A stretch of 64,000 bases of DNA from Spartobacteria bacterium (GTDB taxonomy: Bacteria; Verrucomicrobiota; Verrucomicrobiia; Chthoniobacterales; UBA10450), in contig PLCN01000025.1 in NCBI GenBank assembly GCA_003134785.1, positions 186,001-250,000 on the forward strand, given 5' to 3'. Below, piece after piece: positions 28,688 through 38,895 of the stretch. Below the pieces are notes generated by a model. The model worked only from the letters and a program-made list of their open reading frames with translations. It searched no databases and was not told the origin of the DNA. How positions within the stretch are numbered: position 1 is the stretch's first letter; each line of letters opens with the position of its first letter. The position numbers and the translations under genes were made by a program.

Positions 28688-31600
28688 ACTCCTCCGTGCA
28701 GTTATCCCTGTTGTTGCCATTGCCATAAAGTGATCCGCGTTCGTCAGCACGATGTTGCGGATGGGCCGTAGGTTTCGCGTCTTTGTCTTCTGGCTTCTTG
28801 TCCTTCCAATCGCCCTCCTTGCCTCCGGCCGCGCCTAGCTCTTTTAGCCGCTCGGGAAGCGCTTTCTGGATGAGTGCCTCGCGTTGCGCGGCAAAGGTCT
28901 TGCGAGCTTCCATATCCTCGGCACGATCGAAATATTTGCGTCCATCGATCCAGGTCTGCTTTACATAGGTGTAGTTAGAAAGCGGATTGCCGCTCCAGAC
29001 GACAAAGTCAGCCTCCTTGCCCGGCTCGAGCGAACCAGTCTTAGCTTCAATGTGCAACTGTCGGGCGGGATAGATCGTGACCAGCTTCAGGGCTTCATCC
29101 GCTGACATACCTGCATACTTCATTGACTTGCCGGCTTCCGTGTTCAGCCTTCGCGCGAGATCGGCGCTATCGGAGTTAACGGAAGTTAAGACGCCGCGGC
29201 TCTGCATCATGGCGGCGTTATCGGGAATGGCATCGAAAGCTTCCCATTTGTAGGCCCACCAATCGGCGAAGGTAGAACCGCCGGCGCCATGCTTCGCGAT
29301 TTCATCGGCGATTTTATAACCCTCGAGAATGTGCTGCAACGTCCCGATCTTGATCTTGAACTCAGTGGCCACCCGCAGAAGCATGAGGACTTCATCCTGG
29401 CGATAGGAGTGGCAATGGATGAGCCGTTTGCCGTTCAGTATTTCCAGTAACGTCTCGAGCTGAAGGTCGCGGCGCGGCGGAAGGCCGTCTTTCTTCTTTT
29501 GCGCGGCATCGTATTCGAGCGCGGCGCGGAAACGATCGCGGATGAGTTGCTCGACACCCATCCGCGTTTGCGGATAGCGCGTCTTGAACTTGTCGCCCCA
29601 GTTCGATTGCTTGACGTTTTCGCCCAGGGCAAACTTAACTCCAGGCATGGCGTCGGCGAATTTCATCTCTTCCGGCAGCGCGCCCCAGCGAAACTTGATT
29701 ACCTGATTCTGCCCACCGATCGGGTTAGCCGAACCGTGCAGGATATTGGCGGCGGTTACGCCGCCGGCTAGTTCGCGGTAGATGTCGATGTCAGTCGCAT
29801 CGATCACATCGCCGATGCGGACTTCGCATGTCACCGCGTGGCTGCCTTCGTTCACGCCTTTGCTGATGGCAGTGTGGGAATGGCAATCGACGATGCCCGG
29901 CGTAACATGCACGCCTTTCCCGTCAATGACTGACCCGCCGGCCGGAACCTTCAAGCCAGGGCCGACCGCGGCGATCTTTCCATCAATGACAAGGAGGTCG
30001 CCATTTTGAATTGTGCCTTGCGCACCGGAGGTCCAAATAGTGGCGCCTTGGATTAACACAGAGTGTGGCTGCTCCGGCGGCATAGCACGTCCGAACGAGC
30101 CAGCCGGATAGGTCTCCGGAAAATCGAGTGGCTTATCCAGTGGCGATGGTTTCTCGTCCGGCTTCTTGGGCGTGTAGACAGCGGTGCGCTTTGCACTCCA
30201 GCGAATAATCGTGCCCGCGGGAGTTTCTCCGCTGCCGCTGATAGCTTCACCTGCGATTCGCCCGGAAAGGCGGACTGAGCCATCGCCTTTCTCGAATAGT
30301 TTCGCCGGAGCTATCAACAGGATAGCATCCTCCTTCGTGGATAAGGTCGCCTTCTCGCCACCTAGCTTGGTGTCTAACTTATCCAGTTCTCCTTCTACAA
30401 TAAGCGGCAGCGTCTTTCCTTCCGACGTAATCTCCCAGGTGCCGCGTGGGTCGCGTTCGCCGGCTGAGTCGGTATCGTAGTAGTATCCGTCCACCCAGGT
30501 CGTAAGCACTTTGGCTTCGCTGGAGAAGAGATCGCCATTCGCGATAACAAGGTTGGCAACGCGGCCCGGCGCAATGGTTCCGAGCCGATCGGCTACGCCA
30601 AACATCTCCGCCGGGGTGGTGGTCAGTGCCGCCAAGGCCGCGTCTTTGCTCAGCCCGCGACGAACGGCCAGCCTCAGGCGCGACCAAAATTCCTTCTCCG
30701 GTTTCTCGAGCTTCTCCGCCGTGAAAGCGATCGGAATACCGGCTTCGGTCAGCCGCGCTGGGTTACTCGGCGCGCGATCCCAGTGCTGTAGCTCGTCCAG
30801 CTCGTATTCCAACGCCTGTTCCGGGCGTTCGATCTCCGGCGGTTTCGGAAAATCCAGCGGCAGAATGATCGGAGTCTTAGTCGCCGCGAGTGCCTTGCGC
30901 ACTCGATACTCATAGCCGTTTCCGTAGAGGAGCGGCTTAAGCTTGAACTCATCGGAGATCCGCAAGGCGCGGAGCAGCTCCAACTCGTCGTCCGCTTCGA
31001 AGACCATGGGCTGCTTGCGTTGCGTTTGGTCGGCAAGAGCCGCGAGACTGGCGTTGGTCTCAGGACGTTCCATCGTTCCTGGGTTCTTGTGATAGGCATC
31101 CTGCGCGGCTTGATACCAGGAGGCATCGAGAAAGCCTTGCCGGATGAGCGCGATGCAACCCATGAGTGAGGTCGGGTAACCGCCATCGTCCCGGCGATTG
31201 AAATCGAAAGCGATGTGCTGCGCGACGGATGGCACAAGAACCATCGTAGCAACATCCGTTTCCTGGAGATCGATAAGGGCGCTGCTTCCTCGAAAGATGC
31301 CGCGACCCGGCACCACCAACGCGCTGGTAAAGCCCAGATCGCGCAGCTTGCGCATCGATTTCTTGTCGAGGTTGAGGTAATCCGCTGCCTTGCGCTCCGG
31401 GGTAACCTTCGCGTTCCACGAATGCATTCCCTTGGCAGATTCACGCGGGACTTCCTTCGGCTTCGCGTTTGGATCGTCGTAATCGACATCGGGCCGCACC
31501 GGTTCCGGCTGGAGCGTTTCCGGCAGACCGAGCCGGCTGTAAGCGTCGATGAAGCCCGGATAAACTGTTTTGCCGGTAAGATCCCACACCCGCGCTTCCG

Positions 31601-31847
31601 CTGGAATCTTTACCGCCGGTCCTGCTTCGACGATCACGCCGTCACGGATCAGGACGGTGCCTTTCTCGATCGTCTTTCCCGGAGCAACGACGATGCGGGC
31701 ATTGGTCAAGGCATGAAGCCGCGGATCGTTCTCGCGAATTCCTTGCTTCGGCGCGGTGGTGACTTGAGCTGGGCTCGTGACCGCTGAAAGCAGTAGCGTC
31801 AGACAACCGAAACAGAGAAGCCGTGCTGAGCACGATGAGAATCGCAT
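28677..31847 (-). CDS. large secreted protein with two fused amidohydrolase-like units
   Basis: 1056 aa; N-terminal unit 'YPGFIDAYSRLGLPE' lacks HxH, C-terminal unit 'GIVDCHSHTAISKG' retains it. Confidence 0.85.
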   Translation of the reverse strand: MRFSSCSARLLCFGCLTLLLSAVTSPAQVTTAPKQGIRENDPRLHALTNARIVVAPGKTIEKGTVLIRDGVIVEAGPAVKIPAEARVWDLTGKTVYPGFIDAYSRLGLPETLQPEPVRPDVDYDDPNAKPKEVPRESAKGMHSWNAKVTPERKAADYLNLDKKSMRKLRDLGFTSALVVPGRGIFRGSSALIDLQETDVATMVLVPSVAQHIAFDFNRRDDGGYPTSLMGCIALIRQGFLDASWYQAAQDAYHKNPGTMERPETNASLAALADQTQRKQPMVFEADDELELLRALRISDEFKLKPLLYGNGYEYRVRKALAATKTPIILPLDFPKPPEIERPEQALEYELDELQHWDRAPSNPARLTEAGIPIAFTAEKLEKPEKEFWSRLRLAVRRGLSKDAALAALTTTPAEMFGVADRLGTIAPGRVANLVIANGDLFSSEAKVLTTWVDGYYYDTDSAGERDPRGTWEITSEGKTLPLIVEGELDKLDTKLGGEKATLSTKEDAILLIAPAKLFEKGDGSVRLSGRIAGEAISGSGETPAGTIIRWSAKRTAVYTPKKPDEKPSPLDKPLDFPETYPAGSFGRAMPPEQPHSVLIQGATIWTSGAQGTIQNGDLLVIDGKIAAVGPGLKVPAGGSVIDGKGVHVTPGIVDCHSHTAISKGVNEGSHAVTCEVRIGDVIDATDIDIYRELAGGVTAANILHGSANPIGGQNQVIKFRWGALPEEMKFADAMPGVKFALGENVKQSNWGDKFKTRYPQTRMGVEQLIRDRFRAALEYDAAQKKKDGLPPRRDLQLETLLEILNGKRLIHCHSYRQDEVLMLLRVATEFKIKIGTLQHILEGYKIADEIAKHGAGGSTFADWWAYKWEAFDAIPDNAAMMQSRGVLTSVNSDSADLARRLNTEAGKSMKYAGMSADEALKLVTIYPARQLHIEAKTGSLEPGKEADFVVWSGNPLSNYTYVKQTWIDGRKYFDRAEDMEARKTFAAQREALIQKALPERLKELGAAGGKEGDWKDKKPEDKDAKPTAHPQHRADERGSLYGNGNNRDNCTEEYDD

Positions 31848-31931
31848 GATTGGCTGTGCAGGCTAACCGGCGCAACGCGGGAGACAAGCCGCATTCTGCA
31901 CGCTGGCGAAAATCGTTTAACGTCTCCGCTC

Positions 31932-32414
31932 ATGCGTCTCTGGACTGTTCACCCGCAATATCTCGACGCCCAGGGATTGGTCGCCCTGTGGCGGGAGGGT
32001 CTGCTCGCTCAGAAAGTCATCGCCGGCGAGACGCGAGGATACACACGTCATCCGCAATTGACGCGGTTTCGGCAGCACGCTGAACCACTCCGACTGATTG
32101 CCGCCTACCTCCGCGGAGTGGCCGACGAAGCCGCGCGTCGCGGCTATCAATTCGACGAAACGAAAATCGTCTCGCGGCAATCCGCGGCCCAACTGGTGGA
32201 GACGCGGGGCCAACTGCTCTTCGAATGGAAACATCTGCAAGCGAAATTACGCGGCCGGCGTCCAGAGCTGTATCGGAAAATCAAAAACCTCGACTGCCCT
32301 GAAGCGCATCCGCTCTTTCGGATCATCGCGGGCAATGTCCGAGGTTGGGAGAAAACTGCGGCAGCTTCTCGACAAAAAAATCAGCGCACTTCCACCAGGA
32401 TCGGCAGAATGTGA
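31932..32414 (+). CDS. pyrimidine dimer DNA glycosylase (T4 endonuclease V-like)
   Basis: 'MRLWTVHPQYLDAQGLVALWREGLLAQKVIAGETRGYTRHPQLTRFRQH' is characteristic of the family. Confidence 0.85.
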   Translation: MRLWTVHPQYLDAQGLVALWREGLLAQKVIAGETRGYTRHPQLTRFRQHAEPLRLIAAYLRGVADEAARRGYQFDETKIVSRQSAAQLVETRGQLLFEWKHLQAKLRGRRPELYRKIKNLDCPEAHPLFRIIAGNVRGWEKTAAASRQKNQRTSTRIGRM

Positions 32415-33454
32415 TTGATCATGTAGGTGCCGCGATCGGCATCGCGCTCGAATGGTTGCGTGCGCCCGACCGAGTCAGTGGCGCGGGCCATTAACGTTTG
32501 CGGTCCTAGTGTCGTTGGCGTGCGCCAATCGTACTCCCAAAGCCGCCAGGAATTTTTCACTGAATCAGCACCCAGATTCGCGAGAGACCAGGATGCTCCG
32601 GCATCGGTGCTGACCTCGACTTTCGTTATCTCGGCGTCGCCGCTCCAGGCCGCGCCGTGAACGCGGTAGGTGGCACCGACTGAAATGGTCTCGCCTTTTT
32701 CCGGCTGCGCGATTTCAGCTTTGATTTGTTGTTCGGCCAGCGGCTTGAGTGTCGGCAAGTCATCGGCCGTTCGTTCCCAATAGGTGTAATCGATCGATTG
32801 GTAATAGCCGGCGAACGGTCGGTTAGTCACGATGATGCTTCGCATCCATTTCACGGAAGCCACCGCATACCAGCCCGGCACGATCGCCCGCAGAGGAAAC
32901 CCGTGCGACGGCGGCAGCGGCTCGCCGTTCATCGTGTGTGCGAGCAGGACATCGCCCATCGCTTTCGCCAAAGGCAAACTGCGCGCGAAACGAATCTTGC
33001 CCGCCGGCCGCGGAGGATTCGCGATCTCGCCCTCGTCCGCGCCTTCCAGGATCACTTCAATCGCGCCAGACTTCACCCCGGCGCGCTCGAGCACCACAGA
33101 AAGCGGGACGCCGGTCCAGGAGGCATTCCCGACCGCGCCGAGTCCCCACTGCACGCCCTTGACTTTCGGCTCCAGAAAATCGCGATTGTTTCCGGCGCAT
33201 TCGAGCGTGGCGGCGACCGTACGCGATTCCATTCGAAGCAGCTCTTCGTAATTCAGCTCGAACGGCGCTTCGACTTTGCCTTCAATCTTGAGCCGCCAAT
33301 CCGAGACAGCGATCTCCGGGATCGGGAAATGACAACGGACGTAGAACGACTCGTTAGGCGTCGTGAAACCGCCCAAGGTCGAGAACGGCATCTCGAGGTT
33401 GAGCGGCTCCTGCTCGCGGACGATCAACCCATTCAACGAGGGTTCCGCTGTCAT
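32381..33454 (-). CDS. sulfite oxidase-like molybdopterin oxidoreductase
   Basis: 'TLECAGNNR...WGLGAVGNASWTGVPLSVVLERAG...GFPLRAIVPGWYAVASVKWM...YWERT'. Start at ATG 33454, giving a 4 nt overlap with the upstream gene. Confidence 0.9.
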   Translation of the reverse strand: MTAEPSLNGLIVREQEPLNLEMPFSTLGGFTTPNESFYVRCHFPIPEIAVSDWRLKIEGKVEAPFELNYEELLRMESRTVAATLECAGNNRDFLEPKVKGVQWGLGAVGNASWTGVPLSVVLERAGVKSGAIEVILEGADEGEIANPPRPAGKIRFARSLPLAKAMGDVLLAHTMNGEPLPPSHGFPLRAIVPGWYAVASVKWMRSIIVTNRPFAGYYQSIDYTYWERTADDLPTLKPLAEQQIKAEIAQPEKGETISVGATYRVHGAAWSGDAEITKVEVSTDAGASWSLANLGADSVKNSWRLWEYDWRTPTTLGPQTLMARATDSVGRTQPFERDADRGTYMINHILPILVEVR

Positions 33455-34839
33455 TTCTCGACTGGAAACTTTGCCGCCTTCCATGCGTGAAAGCTGCCAG
33501 GAAGATTCCGCACATCGGAAAAGCCCTCCCGTTGAAGGATACTTGCGGCGAGACTGGCGCGGTATCCGGTGGCGCAATAGACCAGCAGCGGGCTCTCGCG
33601 GTCGAGTTCGCTCGAACGCTTCTGTACTTGAGGGAGGAAGATGTGTTTGGCTCCGGGGATTCGGCCGTTCTTCCATTCGGCAGGTCCGCGAACATCGAGC
33701 ACCTGCAATCCGTTTCGCGAGCTTTGTAATTCGTGAATTGTCATCTGGGGCAGCTCGCGCAATGGATAACCGGCGTTCTGCCACGCCTTCATCCCGCCGA
33801 CCAAATAGCCGGCAAATTTCGTGTAACCGGTGCGGACGAAGAGCTGTGCAACTTTCCCTACGTCGCCGTCATTTTCGAGCACGAGCAGAATTGGCTTGGC
33901 CGGATCGAGCAACCACCCAGCCCAGATGGAGAGGACCGGGGAAGCGGCGATGTTGAGCGCGCCGTCGATGTGTCCGCCGCCAAACGCGAGCATGGTGCGC
34001 GTATCCACCAACTGAGCGTCTTTGGCTTCGACTCGTTCTTTGAAAATGCTCGGCGGCAATGCCGGAATTATCGGGAGCCTTCCCAGAACATCGGGTCCCG
34101 CGGCGTTCACTCTTTTCATCCGCTTGTAATACGTAGGCTCAGGCGGCGGAGTGGAAAGCGCGTAATCGACGAACGCTTGCCGGTCTTTCCGCTGGTAATA
34201 GGGATTGAAATGCTTTTCGAAACCGATCGTGCTTTCGAGGCGATCGCCGATGTCGGCGCCGCAGGGCGACCCGCTTCCGTGCGAGGGGTGAATGATCACG
34301 CCGTCGTCGAGTTTCGCGTAGAGATCCCAAAGTGTGTCGTAAAGTTGCGAAGCGAGTTTGTCCGCATCCCGGCCGAGGAGATCCGGGCGCCCCGCGGAGT
34401 TAACGAAGAGCGAGTCGCCGGTAAACACGCCCCACGGAAAGTCCGGGTGCTCTTCGTCCGCCGCGACAAAGCAAATGTGTTCGGGAGTATGTCCGGGAGA
34501 ATGACGCGCCGTCAGAATCAGAGAGCCGAATTTGAATTCGTCACCGTCCTTGACCGGCTCAACTGTGAAGCCGTACTCCGCGCCGCCTTCGCTGCTGGCG
34601 TAGATCTTTGCCGTTCCGGTGCGATCCGCTAACTCTCGCGAACCGCTCACGAGATCGGCGTGGATGTGCGTTTCAAAAATGTGCGTGATCGAAACGGCGC
34701 TTTTTCGCGCCAGTTCGAGGTAAATTTCCACGTCCGGCCGCGGATCGATGACGGCCGCGGTGCCTTCTTCATCATCACCGATCAGATACGAGATTGCGGC
34801 GATGCCATCGGTAAGAACGCGTTCGAAAATGAGAGACAT
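33451..34839 (-). CDS. MBL-fold persulfide dioxygenase-like protein with rhodanese domains
   Basis: 'ETHIHADLVSGSRELA...ARHSPGHTPEHICF...TGDSLFVNSAGRPDL' plus C-terminal 'LLVYCATGYRASLAASIL' rhodanese loop. Confidence 0.92.
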   Translation of the reverse strand: MSLIFERVLTDGIAAISYLIGDDEEGTAAVIDPRPDVEIYLELARKSAVSITHIFETHIHADLVSGSRELADRTGTAKIYASSEGGAEYGFTVEPVKDGDEFKFGSLILTARHSPGHTPEHICFVAADEEHPDFPWGVFTGDSLFVNSAGRPDLLGRDADKLASQLYDTLWDLYAKLDDGVIIHPSHGSGSPCGADIGDRLESTIGFEKHFNPYYQRKDRQAFVDYALSTPPPEPTYYKRMKRVNAAGPDVLGRLPIIPALPPSIFKERVEAKDAQLVDTRTMLAFGGGHIDGALNIAASPVLSIWAGWLLDPAKPILLVLENDGDVGKVAQLFVRTGYTKFAGYLVGGMKAWQNAGYPLRELPQMTIHELQSSRNGLQVLDVRGPAEWKNGRIPGAKHIFLPQVQKRSSELDRESPLLVYCATGYRASLAASILQREGFSDVRNLPGSFHAWKAAKFPVEK

Positions 34840-34950
34840 AGGATTGAGCAGGATCAGAAATGCACGACCGTTGAGTAGCCTCTTATACTACGAAAGCGCG
34901 GCACCTGTCTTTCCCAAACTGCATTGCGAACATTCTGAGGTCCGCCTGAG

Positions 34951-35172
34951 TCAGGAGTGCGTTTTCGGAGGTCGAGTCGGATGAGGAACGGGAGTGGGCG
35001 ATGCCTTCGTGTTTGTTTCGGTGGGTGGTGATCGCGGATGCACATCCCGATAATGTTTGGTCGTTAGGCCAAGGAAGAATGCGATCAGGACGAAGGCGAC
35101 AATCTTTTTTTCTCCGGGGGTGAGGACGAAAATCTCACGGCCCGCCGGCGGGGTCTGGCGGTTCGCCTTCAC
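34951..35172 (-). CDS. small single-TM protein
   Basis: 'GEKKIVAFVLIAFFLGLTTKHYRD'; Pro-rich tail; 4 nt overlap with the KTSC gene. Confidence 0.55.
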   Translation of the reverse strand: MKANRQTPPAGREIFVLTPGEKKIVAFVLIAFFLGLTTKHYRDVHPRSPPTETNTKASPTPVPHPTRPPKTHS

Positions 35173-35495
35173 TCGGCCTTTCGCCTGACCCGCAGCCTCT
35201 GATATTTTCCGCGGATATTCTCATCATAGAAACGCGCCTTCGAAGGCGCGTTGATCAAGTCGTGGTAAACCGATCCCTCGACGTCGAGATAGCGATAGAT
35301 CGGGCCTTTCTTAAATTCGATTTCCAACGCGTGAAGCCGTTTGCTGTAACCGACGGACGCGAGCGCACTCGATTGAACCGCTTCGCGTTTGATATGGGAA
35401 ATGATGCCGGTGGTGTCGAGCGTTGTTGGCGGTTCGCCGGCAAGCGTGGTCGCTAACAGCAAACTCGCGAACAGCGCAAAGGGGGAACGCCGCAT
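35169..35495 (-). CDS. KTSC-domain secreted protein
   Basis: 'SSALASVGYSKRLHALEIEFKKGPIYRYLDVEGSVYHDLINAPSKARFYDENIRGKY'. Confidence 0.85.
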   Translation of the reverse strand: MRRSPFALFASLLLATTLAGEPPTTLDTTGIISHIKREAVQSSALASVGYSKRLHALEIEFKKGPIYRYLDVEGSVYHDLINAPSKARFYDENIRGKYQRLRVRRKAE

Positions 35496-35560
35496 AGAAG
35501 GGGCGCTTTTTGTAGCAAGGTTCCGGTCTGCCTGTCCAGCCGCAACCTGCTATCTCGTAA

Positions 35561-35629
35561 TCGTGCTCTTGCTCGTGATCGAAATCGTTGCCGTTGTCCC
35601 GTCGATCACGAGCAAGAGCAGGAGCACGA
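35561..35629. repeat. imperfect inverted repeat TCGTGCTC...GATCGA
   Basis: tcgtgctcttgctcgtgatcga ... tcgatcacgagcaagagcaggagcacga, arms differ by a 6 nt indel; may act as a terminator downstream of the LolA-like gene. Confidence 0.6.
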
Positions 35630-35636
35630 AAAGAGG

Positions 35637-36324
35637 CTACTTCCCAAGCGGCGTCGTGACTTCAGTGCCCGCGGGTGGAGTGAACTCAAACGTCGATGCA
35701 GAAATCGGCGCGCGCGATTCGTTTGAATACGTCGTAACAATCCGGTCTCCGTTCGGTTGCACCATTTCCGTGCGCACGACCTGCAGGTCGTTGTTCATCC
35801 GGATGCTGAAAGTTTGCAGGAACCGTTTCATCGAAGGATTGCGCGGCAGCAACTGGAGCTGATATCCGTCCGGCTCCTTCGTCCCCGTTATATGGTAGGT
35901 GGCCTCGACGTTTTCCAGATTCAAACTAGCCGTGATCGCGGCGATGCCGGCATCGAGCGGCGAGCGCTTGCCTAACGAGTAGTGCTCGGCCGACTGAAAC
36001 TTCGGGTAATAAATCCAGAGATGCTGGCCATCGCTCACCGTGATGCTGGGAGAATTGCCTTTCGCTTCGCGCCGGAATTTGTTCGGCGCCTGGAACGAGA
36101 TCCTGCCCGAGCTAGTGATTGGTTTGTTCAGCATGTGAATGGTTTTTTCCTCCTGGAAATCGGCCTGGACCTGCGGCGCCGCGGCCCGTTTCTCGCGGAT
36201 GCGCGCGAGCAGCGCCTTCAAGTCGGCGGGCGAAAGCGGCTCAGCTTGCAAAAGGGGGGCGAGAAAGGCGAATGCGAGCGCGACTGTGCAAACGACGCGA
36301 GCTTGAGATTTTCGTTTAAACATT
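35637..36324 (-). CDS. LolA-like outer-membrane lipoprotein carrier
   Basis: 'VQADFQEEKTIHMLNKPITSSGRISFQAPNKFRREAKGNSPSITVSDGQHLWIYYPKFQSAEHYSLG'. ATG start near 36324. Confidence 0.85.
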
Positions 36325-38847
36325 TTCAGGTTGTTGGACGCGTGGCCGCAAAGATTCTTCGCGCCAGGACTTCGGTTCAGCCGCAGCCGCCGCGGGTAAA
36401 GTGAAAAAAATGGTCGCGGCCAGACTCCAAAACAAGCCAATGGCGCACGCATACCCGAGGCCCGCCAGCGTTGGATTGTTGGCCGCGCCAAGCGAACCGA
36501 AACCGCAGATCGCGGTCAGCCCCGCAAGAATCACCGGTTTCACCACACCCGCGACGTCGTGATCAAGTTGCCGGGCCTTTTGCCAAACGAGAAGCACATA
36601 GATGCCGTAATCCACTCCGATCGCGAGCACGAGTCGAAACGCGAGGACGTTGAGCAAATTGAGCGGGATGTGGAGCAGCTTCATCGACGCAATCATCGCG
36701 CAAACGGCCAGGGCGAGCGTGGCGACCTGGATCAGCCACAAGCGCCAATCGCGATAAAGCAGCGCGAGCAAAGTCGCATCGAAGATCGCCATCAACGCGC
36801 TGATCACGATGAGCTGATGATGGGACCACGGCACCAGATCGGTGAGAGTGAAGCTCCAGCCGGAAAGCACCATCGGCACGCCTTCGACCGGGAGTTCATG
36901 GTGCAGCATTTCTTTTTGCTCCTGGGTCGCGACGGGCTCGTTGGTCGTGACGAAGCCAGTCGTGAGCAGCGGATCCTGAGCGAAATAACGATCGACCAGG
37001 AACCACCAGCTGGATGTTTGCGGCAATTTGGTCCGCCAATCCGGCAGTTGGTAGGAGGGGTCGGCCGCGCTGCGCAATTGATCGAGCAGGATGAAGCCGG
37101 ACTCGAAAGTATCGTGGCTGAAACCTTCGGCGGCGATCGCGGCTTCGAGGGTGTCGCGCGCAACCGTGAGATTAGCCATCCGCAATTTTTGCCGATTGGT
37201 TTGAATTCGCGCCGGCGACAACGCGAGGGCGGCCGGGGTGGAATAACTTTTGATCTTGCCGGCAACTTGCAATTCGTCCCAATGCGCGGCGACTTTCTGC
37301 CAGTCATCGTGCAATTGTTGCGCGTTCGTTGCTTTGACAATGCCGATGACCGGCTCCCAGCGGGAGGGCATTTTCTCCATGATCGTCTTGAGCGCATAGC
37401 CGGCGTCACTGCGCTTCGGTTCCATCGAATGCGTGCTCACATCGAAGATGATTGGAGGCTTCGGCGAGAGCGCGACGGCGGTGAGAATGAGCAGGACCGG
37501 CGTCGAAATCCAAAGCATAAAGCCCGGGCGCTGGACGGCAGATCGAACATAATTTTTTACCAGGGCAAACATCCAATCGTTTCGCGGCCTCGAATTTTTC
37601 CGGGGCAGAAAAAGAAAGAAGACCGTCATCATAAAAATGCCGGCGAAACTGATGCCGAGCGCGATCAAGACACCGAGTTGAGTGAATCCCTGCGATCCGG
37701 CCAGCATCAAGGCCATGAAGCCGACAGCCGTCGTGAGCGCGCCGAAGAAAATTGCTTTCCCGAGATTCCTGACTGCTTCACTTACGGCTTCGGAATGATC
37801 GATGCCTTCATCGCGCGACTGTTGGTAGCGTCCGAAAACCAAGATCGCGAAGTCCACCCCGAGACCGATCAGGATCGCGCAGAACCCGATGGTCACCATG
37901 TTGAGCTGATGAAAAATCAGGAGCCCGGCCGCGAGCGCGACGAGGCAGCAGAGCAAGAGCGTGAGACCCATCCCGACCAACGGCAGCCACCGATGAAAGC
38001 CGATGTAAAAGACTCCGCCGACCAAAAGAATGGAGCCGAGCAACGTGACAACAATGTCGTGGCGCATGCTAAGCGAAATCTCGGCGACGTAAGCCGAGCG
38101 GCCCGTGACTAGGATCTGCAAAGGCCCGCCGTCCCAGCCTTGATGCGCGTTTGCTTGAAACTTTTTCACGTCACGCATGAGCTTCTGGCATTCGACCGCG
38201 CCGATGCTCTCCTGATTCGTCACCGTGAGAAAAACGCGCATCGTGCGGTCAGGGGAAGTCAGAGGCTGATCCTCCTCGATGGCTGCGTTGCTCGCGAAAG
38301 GTTTCAGTGCGGGCGCGATCACGCCGAGCGGATCAAGACCCAACTCGATTTGAGGCCGCGGCGAACCGGCTTCTAGTTCCGAATGCAGGCGATGCAACCG
38401 CTCCCGAATTTTTTCCGGCTGCAAGAGTGACAGCGTTTCATTGAACGCCCCCGGCTCGAGATTGAGCAGCAAAGGAATGGCGATCGATTGCAAATCGCGA
38501 ACGCCTTCGGGCGTCTCGATCGGCGCACCGGACAGAACGCGCAGGCACCAGGACTGCGCGCGCAGCTTTTGCGCGAACTGCGGCGCGAACTCTTCCAGTT
38601 TATCTACGTCCTCCGGTTGGCAAACGAGCGCGAAAGTCAGATCCCGCACTTGGGAAAAATCGCGATTGTAAACCTTCAGGCCTTCGACCGATTCGAAGCC
38701 GCTGGGCAGGAGATTCAGCACCTCACTATCGAGCTTCATCCGCGTGACCAGAACGTAAGCGGACAGCGCGCAAATCACCGCGACGGCGGACCAGACCGCG
38801 CCGCGCCGACGCGTGACGAGATGAGCGATGAGAGAATGAAGGCGCAT
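36316..38847 (-). CDS. MMPL/RND-family exporter
   Basis: 843 aa, two SSD/MMPL-type TM blocks: 'GFCAILIGLGVDFAILVFGRYQ' and 'FRLVLAIGVDYGIYVLLVWQKA'. Confidence 0.9.
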   Translation of the reverse strand: MRLHSLIAHLVTRRRGAVWSAVAVICALSAYVLVTRMKLDSEVLNLLPSGFESVEGLKVYNRDFSQVRDLTFALVCQPEDVDKLEEFAPQFAQKLRAQSWCLRVLSGAPIETPEGVRDLQSIAIPLLLNLEPGAFNETLSLLQPEKIRERLHRLHSELEAGSPRPQIELGLDPLGVIAPALKPFASNAAIEEDQPLTSPDRTMRVFLTVTNQESIGAVECQKLMRDVKKFQANAHQGWDGGPLQILVTGRSAYVAEISLSMRHDIVVTLLGSILLVGGVFYIGFHRWLPLVGMGLTLLLCCLVALAAGLLIFHQLNMVTIGFCAILIGLGVDFAILVFGRYQQSRDEGIDHSEAVSEAVRNLGKAIFFGALTTAVGFMALMLAGSQGFTQLGVLIALGISFAGIFMMTVFFLFLPRKNSRPRNDWMFALVKNYVRSAVQRPGFMLWISTPVLLILTAVALSPKPPIIFDVSTHSMEPKRSDAGYALKTIMEKMPSRWEPVIGIVKATNAQQLHDDWQKVAAHWDELQVAGKIKSYSTPAALALSPARIQTNRQKLRMANLTVARDTLEAAIAAEGFSHDTFESGFILLDQLRSAADPSYQLPDWRTKLPQTSSWWFLVDRYFAQDPLLTTGFVTTNEPVATQEQKEMLHHELPVEGVPMVLSGWSFTLTDLVPWSHHQLIVISALMAIFDATLLALLYRDWRLWLIQVATLALAVCAMIASMKLLHIPLNLLNVLAFRLVLAIGVDYGIYVLLVWQKARQLDHDVAGVVKPVILAGLTAICGFGSLGAANNPTLAGLGYACAIGLFWSLAATIFFTLPAAAAAEPKSWREESLRPRVQQPENV

Positions 38848-38895
38848 GTTAGGTCGTGACCGCAGCCGCGACGCTCGCGTTTCAACCTGCGAAGG

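Noticed and set aside
33733-34632. 299 aa plus-strand ORF opposite the MBL-rhodanese gene
   Set aside because: Antisense shadow; the real gene is unequivocal.
36559-38112. 517 aa plus-strand ORF opposite the MMPL exporter
   Set aside because: Antisense shadow of a clearly recognisable CDS; low-complexity R/E/D/H-rich translation without family features.
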